A stretch of 64,000 bases of DNA from Neoconidiobolus thromboides FSU 785 (taxonomy: Eukaryota > Entomophthoromycota > Entomophthoromycetes > Entomophthorales > Neoconidiobolaceae), in contig MU626268.1 of NCBI GenBank assembly GCA_025603075.1, forward strand, positions 124,001 to 188,000. The letters are read 5' to 3'. The position numbers and the translations under genes are program-made. Below the pieces are notes generated by a model that saw only the letters and a list, made by a program, of their open reading frames with translations, did not search any database and was not told the DNA's origin. Below are positions 13,168 to 23,958 of this stretch, piece after piece (the stretch's first letter is position 1; the number at the start of each line of letters is the position of its first letter).

Positions 13168-14113
13168 AATGGGTCAATACCTTGTTTTTTTGAAGTTTAC
13201 TAAAAAAAAGTTTTTTATGTTTTAAGTGGAATAAATTTTGTCTTTATTAGATTTTGATTCTCAATTTGAAAATATTACTGTAAAAATATATGAGGTTTTT
13301 TCTATGCTTTTTATAATAATCAAATGAATGTCATGTTCTATGTAAGTTGATGTTATGGTTATCAAAAAATATCAGAAATATTCAATTATATCTACAATAA
13401 TCCTATTGCTTTTATATTAACACTTGAGTGGTTAAGTACATCACTTTAAATGGAAAAAGGTATTATTTTAACTTATTAAAGTTGAAAGAATTTTGTATTC
13501 TAAACTTTATTAAAATTAATATTAGATTTTAACATACATTTAATATATCAACTATATATCTATTATATAGATAAATTGGAACATGAACCTCCTATTATTT
13601 GAAATTAAACTTATGTAATCATTACTTTAAATGTCTACTTTAATAACTAGTTTACATTTGAATTACAGAAAGCCTGTTAAATTTTTTTAATTAAGATAAA
13701 TTTATTTTAATAATTATTCCATTCAGTTTTTTTGCAACTTTCTAAGTGGCAATTTTTGTAATTAAAATATTTATATAGCCAATTTTTAAAGCCTAGTTTT
13801 ATATATATTATTCTAGTTTTAACTTAAATTTTTTCTTAAATGAGCAGTTAATTTAATCTTAAAAAAATTACAACATCTATGAAATTTCTTTTAATAGAAT
13901 AAAACAGGCTAATAAATTCTCCAGAAAAAAACACTTAGATAAAAAAGGAAACTCAGGTTATCGTTAAACCAATAAGACCAGCAACTAGTTAGTAAGCATC
14001 AAGTTATTGGCTTTGCAAAAAACTGAACGGTTAAAGATAGAAAATTATAGATTATATAAAAATAAAACTAGACCAAATATAAAAACCGATCTTTAAATAT
14101 AATAATAACAATA
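13168..14113. other. intergenic, AT-rich
   Basis: Terminator of the RhoGEF gene and promoter of the next gene. I see only AT-rich sequence, no repeat copy and no exon. Confidence 0.5.
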
Positions 14114-15475
14114 ATGAGTAGCTTATTAGAACGGATATTACAAAGATTGATTGATGAAAATTTGACGAAAGCTCATAATTTATTGAATTATGATTTTAAA
14201 AATAAGTTCAATAAATATAATTTAACCGATATAGAGCAGAATGAAAGTACCTTAGAGCCAAGGTAATTAAACTCATTGAAGCTAAGCTTTAAAAAATAAT
14301 GGACATTTTATAGATGGCAAAACTTGTTTTTAGAATATTTTATTGAAAATCAAGACGAAATGAGCGATGATATGTTGTTTTTTGTAAAAAAGTTGAATAT
14401 TCAAGACTTAAGCGACCCTGTTTTTGTGAAACGGAGGCCAAAGCAGGGTAGTCTACCAGGATTTGAAGAAACTATCCTTTGGAAAGAAACTTTTTTTTTA
14501 AATCTAATTGTACAAGTAAGTTCGATTTTATTTAATGTAATCTAAATTCAATTTTAATTATTATTAAGTTAAATTGTAAATTAAGAGTCTCTATTTGCAA
14601 AAGAGGTATCGATCAAAATAAATCAAATAATAATGGTAATTCTGGACCAAGGCTTTTAAAAATGTGTGTTAAAAGGGTATATGCATTACCTTCACGTTCT
14701 AGAGGCGATTTAAAAGAAAGGCAGTGGGAGTGCTCATATCCATTAATTTATTATGCAGTTGAAGATCATGAAGATATGTTTGAGAACCTAGTATTAGGAG
14801 AAGGAGAACATTTATGTGTAGAACTACTATGTTCTTTAAGTAATGACTCTGAACAGGATATTTTGATTTATAGTACAACTTCTTCTGACGAAAATAATAT
14901 TGCTTTTTTGTCTAAAAGGCCTCAAAATACAGTCTCTTTGTTTCAGGGTGCTGCTACTTTCAAATCTTTGTTAACAGTATTAAGACAAAAATTAGCTTTG
15001 AAATCTAATAAGAAAAGTAAAGTAGCCCATCAATTTAATAAATTACCTGAGTATATAATAATGCGCGGACCAGAAGGGAAAGGACATGCTCAAGTAATAA
15101 AAGTTTTAATAATTAATATTAGTGGTAATAATTTCTGTGTTTTTAGGTAGCAATGACATTTTTAAGTAGCCCACCTAATAATAGCTCGAACTGTTTAAAT
15201 AATGATAATAATAATGATGAAGTGATGGTTAAACCACCTACCTCTTTTTTACAATCACTTAAAAGACTTTCATTATCCCCATTAATAGATAAAAACTCAG
15301 AACCTCCATTAGACAGTAATAATATCCCATCATTAATTAATTGCTCTATAACCTTTGTTAATATACCTTGGACTAGTATAATACAGTAATAGAATTTATT
15401 TATCATTGATAATATTTATAACTATTTTTCTCTAGGAACTTATTAAATTACATTGATCAAAAAGGGAGTGAGTGA
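14114..15475 (+). CDS. KIAA0930-like (DUF2045) protein, 384 aa
   Basis: Five exons: 14114-14262, 14314-14515, 14569-15093, 15147-15385 and 15436-15475. All phases agree. Conserved pieces fall on both sides of every junction: RWQNLFLEYFIENQ over intron 1, the ETFFLNLIVQ region joined to KLNCKLRVSICKRG over intron 2, YALPSRSRGD, SYPLIYYAVED, a MRGPEGKGHAQV motif, and a C-terminal SITFVNIPWTSIIQ. This layout matches the animal KIAA0930/DUF2045 family, named from memory, whose biochemical role is not established. There is no signal peptide or membrane segment. Residues encoded by exon 4 include a Ser/Asn-rich insertion. The acceptor of intron 2 (AAG before 14569) was chosen because the other AGs break the frame. 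Confidence 0.8.
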
Positions 15476-16038
15476 TCCAATGATCTAGCTGGTAGTTTTA
15501 ACTTGTATATACATACGTCTTTTGAATTGGAAATATTGTGTAGTTGCTATACTATTTTGTATATATCAAAAAATACTTTTAAATTAATTTATATGGTTTT
15601 TAACTTTTGTTTTTTATACCACCATAAAAGAACCTTTACTATTATTCATTAGAATTATTTATGACCATTTAACAGTATCTATTTATCGTTTACCAAGTTT
15701 ATGTTTATTGTTTAGATATGTTTTGTTAACATTTATTTTTATGATTCTGTTTACTTGAGATAATTGCAGTTTATTATATTTAAAATAAACTTACTTTTAT
15801 AACCAAAATTATTGTTATTCCCTTTTAAAATTTATTAACATCTACAGCAATAATTTATTTTTAATATTTATTGTAATATTTAACGTTTTTGCATAAATTT
15901 AGCTCCCAATTAAAGAAAAATGACGCAAAAAAGTTACATCAGATAAAACGTTTTGAAAAATTACCAGTAATTGCTTAAAACTAATAATAAGTTTAACTTG
16001 TCAACTTATATTTTGTTTTATTTTGTTGAGACACAATA
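15476..16038. other. intergenic
   Basis: AT-rich spacer between two genes on the same strand, with no exon or repeat copy recognised. Confidence 0.5.
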
Positions 16039-16718
16039 ATGAGTTTAAGTATAGATAGTATCATACCAATTATACTAATAATTGGGCCATTGATTTATTA
16101 CTTTTTCACTAAGAAGGAACAAGTAATAAAGGAACAAGTGAGCGAAGCTGTTAATATAGTAGAAGAAAAGAAAGAGACTAGCGGAAGTGGTGGAGGGTAA
16201 TTAAAATATAAATCAAATAAAGTAAGCTTAATTTTTGAAATTATTTAGTATAAGCCCAGGTTCTTTGTTTGGCAACCAAAAAGCAAAAAATGATTTACCA
16301 GAGCCAAAGAATGATATATTTACACCAGAAGAGTTAAAAAAATATGATGGTAGTGACGAATCACTTCCAGTTTATTTAGCTATTAAAGGAAAGGTGTTTG
16401 ATGTATCTGATGCTAGAGAAGCTTATGGACCTGGTGGTAACTACAATTGTTTCGCTGGAATTGATGGTTCTAGAGTAATATTATTAGATACTATTTTATT
16501 AAAATTTCTATCATATTTATTTAGGGCTTAGCTACTTCTTCACTTAAGAAAGCGGATATGTCACATGACTATTCTGATTTAGGACCAGATAAAGTAAGTT
16601 TTGTAGTTAAAAAAGTATTTTAGCTACTTATATATTATAATAGTTGAAAGTATTAGATCATTGGTATAACTTTTATCTTGGTAAATACCCTATCGTTGGA
16701 GTAGTTAAAAGAGATTAA
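16039..16718 (+). CDS. DAP1: membrane-associated progesterone-receptor-type (MAPR/Dap1) cytochrome b5-fold heme protein, 175 aa
   Basis: Four exons: 16039-16196, 16249-16474, 16525-16593 and 16644-16718. An N-terminal anchor (SIIPIILIIGPLIYYFF, residues 6-22) is followed by a charged linker and a cytochrome b5-like fold. The MAPR signatures are present: FTPEELKKYDG, VYLAIKGKVFDVSDAREAYGPGG with the heme-ligand tyrosine region, NYNCFAGIDGSRGLATSS across intron 2, and the C-terminal KYPIVGVVKRD. Dap1/PGRMC proteins bind heme and support cytochrome P450 enzymes of sterol synthesis at the ER membrane. The length is typical of the family. The gene symbol follows the yeast orthologue; orthology is inferred from motifs only. 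Confidence 0.92.
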
Positions 16719-17015
16719 ACTGTTTTGTAACAAAATTTTATCTTATTTTTTATTACAAAAGTATATAATTGAATCAAATACTCTTAAATATATAAAACAG
16801 ATTAAACATCAAATGATTTAATAAATAAAATGCGTTTAACTGTAATATTCTATTTAGTAAAAAAGCATAGCCTTAACCAATATATAACACCAACCTCGTT
16901 CTCAAACTAAATCTGTATTAATTCATTAAATAAACCGACAAGTCTATTTTGAAAACCTCTACTTAATAATCAAAAGATCAACCTAAATTATAATTTTTTA
17001 TTTTACTAAAGTAAC

Positions 17016-17663
17016 TTATTTGGAGACGGCAGCGTTAAGAGCTTCAAAAACTTCAACTTGGATAGAAGCAGTAGCTTTTTCTTCTTCAGTACCATTACCT
17101 GAAGCAATACGTTGAGCTTCAGCTAAGTTATTGTTAATAGTCTAAAAAATGTTTTAGCTTATTTCTTAAAAAGTATCTTTTTGAATTACTTCTTTGTCAA
17201 AAGAGTCGAGTGGGAAAGCTTCGACAGCATTGATGTTGAGTGAAGAATCTGGGTTAATTACGGCAAATCCACCAGAAACTAATATTAACCAATTTAAATT
17301 TCAAAAAAATGCTATGAAACAATTAAAACTTACCAAACCATTTATCAGTTTTAGTAGCATCAGTAATAACTTCAATGACTCCTGGCTTAAGTTGTTCAAT
17401 AGAAGGTACGTGTTGAGCTAAAATACCCATATCTCCGGAGGTGGAGGAAAGGTTAACTTGTTGAACTTCAGCTCCTTTAACGATAGACTCATGTGGAGCT
17501 ACAAAGTTGAGTACAAGCTTGCCACTAGCGCTAGCTTCACTTGCGTAAGAACGAACTAAATCAAGTTTAACTTCTATTATTGCTTAAATATTGACTTTTT
17601 TTTACCGAAACGTGAAGTTCTTAAATAATTGGTAGTACGGAAAGCGTTACGTAAAATTGACAT
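17016..17663 (-). CDS. ATP16: mitochondrial F1F0 ATP synthase subunit delta, 170 aa
   Basis: Four exons on the minus strand: 17663-17606, 17573-17334, 17278-17190 and 17141-17016. The N-terminus (MSILRNAFRTTNYLRTSRF) is basic and looks like a mitochondrial presequence. The mature part matches the F1 delta (bacterial epsilon) fold: KLVLNFVAPHES, the beta-sandwich STSGDMGILAQHVPSIEQLKPGVIEV, VSGGFAVINPDSSLNI and a helical C-terminus, LAEAQRIAS. It forms part of the central stalk that couples proton flow to ATP synthesis. Codon use is richer in G and C than in neighbouring genes, consistent with high expression. It is convergent with the MAPR gene, 297 bp between stop codons. Confidence 0.93.
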
Positions 17664-18033
17664 TTGATTTCTAGCCTCTTTGAACAAGATTTGATTTTAT
17701 ATAAATAGTGATATCGCTAAATCTGATATGATTTTGTTACAAATTATTGGTTGAGATGAGCGTTTTGGTTCGCTAACCAATCATTTTCAAGCTTAAATTG
17801 ACTATTTTTCTTTTGGGATTAATTATGGGAGACGGTGTAAGCAGTAGTAATTTAAAAATAAATTAGTATAGATAATATGCTAATTTAATGACAATGGCCC
17901 CATTGAAATGTTTTTCTTTGTTCTTAGGTACTTTTGTTTTTTAATATAAGCATCAAAAGCTTTTCAAAGAATTGACTACTTCGATATGCTTACTCTATAA
18001 GAATTTTTTGCTAAATTTTCAAAAAGTCGAAAT

Positions 18034-18131
18034 GGGGATATATTTTTATATTTAAGAATTTTACTAACAATTTTTCCACTCAAATAGTGCTTAAAAGACA
18101 GAAAAAGTGATGAAGCCAAAAAAACTTCCCC
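18034..18131 (+). mobile_element. foldback MITE copy 2 (forward)
   Basis: 98 bp. GGGGATATATTT at the left end, core AAGAATTTTACTAACAATTT then CACTCAAATAGTGCTT, right end ending TTCCCC. It makes an inverted pair with the copy at 18371. Confidence 0.88.
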
Positions 18132-18370
18132 AAATCTTAAAAATAGATTGTTTAGAGCATTTAGTTATCCTAAAAAAAACACTTGAACATGATCACAGAC
18201 CCTTTATTAGAAGTGCTATAAGTATTATTCTGTAACTTTGAACAAAGCTTGTGTTTTTAATTGATATTATTATACTCTTTTTAGATACAGGAAAATATCA
18301 CTAAATATATCTAGTTTGCTAACTGTCTTTAGATTGGCACTAAATGTGAATGTTTTTTATTTTAGTGTTT

Positions 18371-18468
18371 GGGGTTGTTTTTTTTGACTTCATTAGTTTT
18401 CCATTTTTTAAGCACTATTTAAATGGAAAGGTTATTAGCAAAATTCTTAAACATAAAAATACATCCCC
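18371..18468 (-). mobile_element. foldback MITE copy 3 (reverse)
   Basis: 98 bp, GGGGTTGTTTT to ACATCCCC, with core AAGCACTATTTAAATGGAAA. The partner of copy 2 lies 239 bp away. Confidence 0.88.
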
Positions 18469-19000
18469 ATTTTATAATTTTTAAATTTTGCGCTACTTAA
18501 AAATGGACAATTAAATAAAAGAATATGCATATATATATTAAAATTAAACTAAATCAAGTTGAAATTTTTTATATTGAGTTTTTAATTTTCTTATATGAAA
18601 AGCAATTACACTTTGAACAACAAAATAATTTCCTTATTTTTTGCTTCTACATAAAATACTTAATAGCATAGAATTCTTTAAGCATTGTTTAATTTAATGG
18701 TGCTAAAAAAAATTGATCAAATATAACTCTATTTTATGATATTACTTGTTAAATCGAAAAATGCAAGATAGCTCTGAGCGAAGATTATTTATATTTTTAT
18801 GTTTTATATTTTTATCCCTATAATAATTCTGAAAAAATCGTTTTTACTATTACATCTGATATATAATTTTATAACTAAAAGTTGGAAATTTTTCCTTTGC
18901 AACATGTTTATTTTATCCAAACATTGTGAAAAAATACAGTCAAGACAAAATTTCCAAAACAACTAAGACAATATAAAATTCTCATGACAAAGTGTTTTAT

Positions 19001-19723
19001 TCATATCGTTTGATTAAGTTCAGGTTTAGCATCGTTAAATGAAGAGATCGTATCTTTAATAATAAATTCTTCATTGTTACAAGTTAGTTTGTTAATAGCT
19101 AAAGGTACATTTTTCACAATGAAATACTGTTTGAATTTCTTATACACAAAGTAAAAATAATTAATAAAATAATCCCTATAAATTCATCAATTGAGCCACT
19201 AGTAATAGCAGATAGTTGAGTCTTTGGCTTTGAATTTTCAACTCTTTTGCTGAAAGTAACCGATTTGCTAAAGTAAAAGTCTTCAAACTGATTATTTGTA
19301 TTATTGTATTTCTTCAAATACATTTCAAAACTGTACATAAGATAACCATTCTAGTTCTAAATAGCCAAAAGTAGAATTAATGAATCCTACAACATAACAT
19401 TTTTCCTAAATAAAATAATCTAAATTTAGAATATAAAGTGAACTATCTAAATAATGTTTTGGGTTATCATCACTGGTGCTATATAATATATAGGAAAAAT
19501 TGTATACTTTTTAAACCAAAACTAGTACGTAGATTTGGAAATTCTCCAGTTGTAGTTTAGTTATACCATTTTTCATCTTTAATATTAAATTTAACAAGCG
19601 TACCACAAATTACATTTCTACCTCCGAATACCATTAACCTTATGTTATTTGTAAGTGACTTGTGATCACCGATCAAATAGTTTTTATTTCCTCCAATAGT
19701 TTTCCATTTGTTATCTTTGCTAT
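19001..19723 (-). pseudogene. decayed kelch-repeat membrane protein fragment
   Basis: Read on the minus strand from 19723, a kelch blade is visible (KWKTIGGNKN, LMVFGGRNVICGTLVKFNIK, DEKWYN). It runs straight into TAA and then resumes as TTTGEFPNLRTSFG, the usual start of the next blade. Further TAG/TGA codons and frame changes follow. A later segment, SDDNPKHYLDSSLYILNL, is another blade, followed by an acidic linker and a transmembrane stretch (EFIGIILLIIF). The tail KFKQYFIVKNV...KPELNQTI lies in a shifted frame and ends at TGA 19001. The 5' end stops at a foldback repeat (19724), which seems to have removed or replaced the N-terminus. No intron model rescues the stops. Related genes would be kelch/galactose-oxidase-like cell-surface proteins; the role is unknown. 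Confidence 0.72.
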
Positions 19724-19819
19724 GGGGATGTATTTTTTTGCTTAAGAATTTTACTAACAATTTTTCCACTCAAATAGTGCTTGAAACATGAAAAGTAATG
19801 AAACTAAAAAAATACCCCC
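19724..19819 (+). mobile_element. foldback MITE copy 4 (forward)
   Basis: 96 bp, GGGGATGTATTT to ATACCCCC, with core CACTCAAATAGTGCTT. It abuts the 5' end of the dead kelch gene. Confidence 0.88.
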
Positions 19820-20042
19820 AATATTAAGAAATATCTTATTAACTATTAATTTTATTTAAAATTTAAAATTTGTTTTAAAGTTTCATTTCTTATCATTTTC
19901 CGTTATTTTATTTATATCTTTCTGTTATATTTGTATTTTTACTAATAGGTTAAATAATTACAATAATTTATATCAGCTATCAAATCATATTTTATAAAAT
20001 AAATACTATAGTTAAGAAGAATTTAGTAATAAATTATTATAA

Positions 20043-20143
20043 GGGGGTGCTTTTTTTTTTTTGCTTCATTACTTTTCATGTTTTAAGCACTATTTGAGTA
20101 GAAAAATTGTTAGTAAAATTCTTGAACACAAAAATAGATCCCC
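20043..20143 (-). mobile_element. foldback MITE copy 5 (reverse)
   Basis: About 100 bp, GGGGGTGCTTTT to AGATCCCC, with core AAGCACTATTTGAGTAG. It forms an inverted pair with copy 4, 223 bp away. Confidence 0.88.
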
Positions 20144-20616
20144 ATATGTTGCTGATTTAATTTACAATAGAACAATTAAAGCTTAAACAAACTTTGGTCT
20201 TATTAATTACTTTATAAGATTTAATTTAATCATATAATATCTATAATACAAAAATTGATAAAATATCATAATATTGACATTCTTAGTTAAAGCTATATTC
20301 TATTATCAACTATATTATTGATTCTTTAACTTTATTTTAAGTTATTATATAGCACAAGTTAACTTTTATTTAATAATGACTTGCAAAATTGATAGTTTAT
20401 AAATATTTAGCAAAATAGTTTATCATTATGATTTTATTTAAATAGTATATAAGTTATCTTTTTAACCTTAACTGAATATAACATTACTTGTTTTTATCTA
20501 TAAAATTTAAAGATATTAGGAGATAGAATAAAATTATTTAAAAAAATTATTAATCAATTACTAATAATCTTATTTGAGTAATGCAAGTATTTAATTATAA
20601 ATTATATACTATTTAT
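20144..20616. other. intergenic, AT-rich
   Basis: Downstream flank of the RecQ gene. Nothing but AT-rich sequence is seen. Confidence 0.5.
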
Positions 20617-23600
20617 TCACTCATCCAAATCTCCCACTTCGAGCTTTTCTTCTGGTAGCTTAATAAAAAACTCCAATTTTAAATCATCTAACATTTGATA
20701 ACCCAAATTAGAAAGCTTTAAATAACTAAAAAAATCCAATATAAAAAACAGTAATATTAATTAAAAAAACGAAATTACGATATAGGCGAATAACTCGTAA
20801 AATGAAATTCTTCCATTAAAATATTATTAGTTAATAATTTTATAATAATTGATTCACAAATCTAAATTATGAATAAGAATATATATAATTTTAGTAACAA
20901 AATATATTATATTATATTATACTACCTCTTTGCTCACTTCTTTTCCTAATGGCAACACCAATTTCCCACTTTCTTTAGCTAATATAATTGGCTTAGGTAC
21001 CCCTCTATTACTTTTAACTTTTAATATATTTACTAACATGTTAAAAGTCACCCTATATTCTTTTATACCATCAATTAATTTCAATACATTTAATATTATC
21101 TTTGCTAATGTGGTACACTCCAATTTTCTAAACCTTGTATTACAATTATCACATTTATTACAATTTGGTATAGACTCATTATTGAAATATTCATTAAAAT
21201 AACTATTTCTACATTTATCAGTAATACCATATTCTATCATTCTATATAATTGATTTAATCCTGATACTTCAGTCACTACCATACCACTTATTTTAAACAA
21301 ATCGCTATTTTTATATAATAAAATACAATTGGATTCATTACCATCTCTACCTGCTCTTCCAGATTCTTGATAATAACCTATTAAATAATCGAATAAATAC
21401 ACTATTATGATATTATTGTAGTTATTGAATAACAAATTACCATCAATAGATTTAGAAATTGTATGATGAATAACAAATCTTACATTTGGATGATTAATCC
21501 CTAAACCAAACGCAATGGTTGCCACTACTATTTTTATCGTTCCATTTCGCCATAATTCATGAATTTTCAATTTTTCTTCCTAACAATATTATCAATATCA
21601 ATCAAATAAGATAAATTATTATTATATCATTATATTATTATTAACTTACATCATTAACCCCAGCATGATAATAAGCCACTGAAATTTGATTGTTTGATTC
21701 TTGAATTATATTTTTGGTTACTTCTTCTGTTTCATTTTTTGAAAAACAATAAATTATACCACATTGATTTTTTTGTTTAGTTAATATATAATTTACTATC
21801 CATTGTATTACATGTAAAGATTTACTTTCTTTTTTTATTACTTGATATTTAAGATTTTCTCCTATTTTAATTTATGTTATTAATATTATTAATAATGTTA
21901 TTAGTATTTACTTATCAATGGTGCTTTAGTTATTATACATCCTTTATTATATCCATCACTACGTTTTAAGTTTAATATTTCTAATACTTGGTTTAAAACA
22001 ATAGTAGAACAAGTAGCCTATAAATAACAACAATAATAATAAATTTATTTTTTGATACTAATTCAAAACTAATTATTTACTGTTAATGCCATAATAGGAA
22101 TCTTTGGAAACAAAGTCTATAAAAGAATAAATTTAATATATAAAATATTAAAAGTATCTTTTTAATTTTATACCTTCAATATATGTAATTTCTAAATTTA
22201 GGATTTAAAATATTAATAAAAATGTTAATAAAGTATGTTATATAGTTTTTGTATTAAAATTACTCGATAATCTGGCCTAAAAAATCCATAATTAATACCA
22301 ATTAAACAATCAATCAGCATTTAAAATTACCTAAAATCATGTCCTAATTGAGAACAACAATGTGATTCATCAATAACAAATCTACTAATATTATTGATTT
22401 CATATCCTTTTTCTAATGCTCTTTTAAACATATTTCCTTTTACTACCTGTTCTGGTGTTACATAAATAAAGCTTGGAATTTTATTTAATCCTAAAATTTC
22501 CAGTTGTTTCAATGTTATTTTCTTAGTGATACAATCCATCACTGCTTTTTTATACAATTTTTTGGTTGGCGTATTCATTTGTCCATATAATCCAACACCA
22601 GGTATTCCTTTCAATTTTAAATCATATAATTGATCTTTAATTAAAGATATTAAGGGGGAGATTACTATTGTAATACGAGAATATTCATCTAATATACCAG
22701 GTAATTGATAACATAAACTTTTACCGCCACCTAAATAAGATATATTAATTTATTGAATTATATTTAATGTACTTAATTCTATTAATAATAATATTCTTTA
22801 CCAGTGGGCATAATAACAAATAAATCTCTATTATCTAATGCTGCATTAATAATCAATTTTTGGTTCAATCGAAATTGATTTGTATTCCAATTTTCATTTA
22901 ATTTTAACATAGTTTCATCTTCCCAACAAAATTTGGTTATTGAATAATATTTGATTTCTTCTAAATACTTGTTAGGCTGTTTTAGTAAATTTAAATCATT
23001 TAGTATCTTCTTTTTCTCTTTAATGAGGTTAGTTTTCTCAAAAGTCAATAATTCAATTTGTTTTTTTATATTAACTAATTCAATATCAATAGAATCAATA
23101 CGTTGGTTTAACAATTGATGTTTTTGTATTGTTTCTTGCTTCAATTCATTACTTGTTTTCATTTCATTATTGTTATCGTTATTTGATTTAATATTCGATG
23201 ATGTATAACTAGTAATTAATTGATCTTTAATTTATTAAAAATAAATTCGATTTACTAAATAATAATATTATTAAAAATACCTAGATCTTCTTTGGTTTCT
23301 ATTTCTTCTTTATTATTTCTCTTTCTTCTATTTTTCTGATTATTTTTAACCAAATCCACTCTTTCTATTTCTTCAATTTTTTTAATTTCCTCCACCTCTC
23401 CCCCAAAACCACCTTTTATCTCTTCAATTTCTTCAATTTCTCCAAAATCGAATTCTATTTCCTCTATTTCCTCTATTTCCTCTATTTCCTCCATCTCACC
23501 AACACTATCTTCAATTTCTTCAATTTCTTCAATTTCTTCATCACTAATAACAATCTTCATCTTGACTTTTTTAACCTCTTTATCTCCATTCATCTCCTCT

Positions 23601-23800
23601 TTCTCCTCTTCATCACTTTCGATTACTTTTTTATGTTTCTTACTTTTCCTGTTTTTTCTATAATTAATAATTTCTTCTTCACTTTCTATCTTCTTTTTAT
23701 CCTTCTTAAAATCAATAAAATCTTCATCGTCACTGTACACTACCACTTTATTTTCGTTAATTTCAGGTGAAGAGACTTCAATTAATTCCACTTGATCCAT
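20617..23800 (-). CDS. RecQ-family DNA helicase, 12 exons, 836 aa
   Basis: Minus-strand exons: 23800-23281, 23224-22802, 22730-22331, 22276-22264, 22191-22174, 22116-22081, 22017-21912, 21861-21650, 21579-21441, 21377-20926, 20861-20779 and 20725-20617. Exons 4 and 5 are only 13 and 18 nt; they supply PDYR and KLHILK, completing the RecQ stretch [20 protein letters not shown]. Residues about 75-150 are an acidic array of EEI units. A coiled coil follows, then motif I MPTGGGKS, motif II IDESHC, motif III ALTATC, motif [12 protein letters not shown] and the zinc module C..CDNC (NCNKCDNC), then an RQC-like segment. RecQ enzymes unwind 3'-5' in recombination and repair. The coiled coil ahead of the helicase suggests the RECQL1 type. 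The 63-nt intron at 21440-21378 has no in-frame stop, so unspliced RNA would insert 21 residues. Confidence 0.92.
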
Positions 23801-23958
23801 GTATTAATTTAAAAAACAAATGAATTAAATAATCAAATCAAAAACATCAAAAATATCAAAAATTTAAAAATATAGTTTATATAATTAATTCAATTTTTTA
23901 GATTCAATTTTTTAGATTCAATTTATTTTAAATATTAAGAACCTTGATATTATGATAA

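Larger units (their letters stand above)
17664..19000. other. repeat-bearing spacer
   Basis: Starts with the ATP16 promoter region. It holds two foldback copies in opposite orientation (18034-18131 and 18371-18468) and otherwise AT-rich DNA without exons. Confidence 0.55.

Noticed and set aside
21378-21440. Extra 21 residues inside RecQ motif VI as a real insertion
   Set aside because: The segment has clean GTAATT and TTTAATAG borders, and removing it restores the conserved [15 protein letters not shown].
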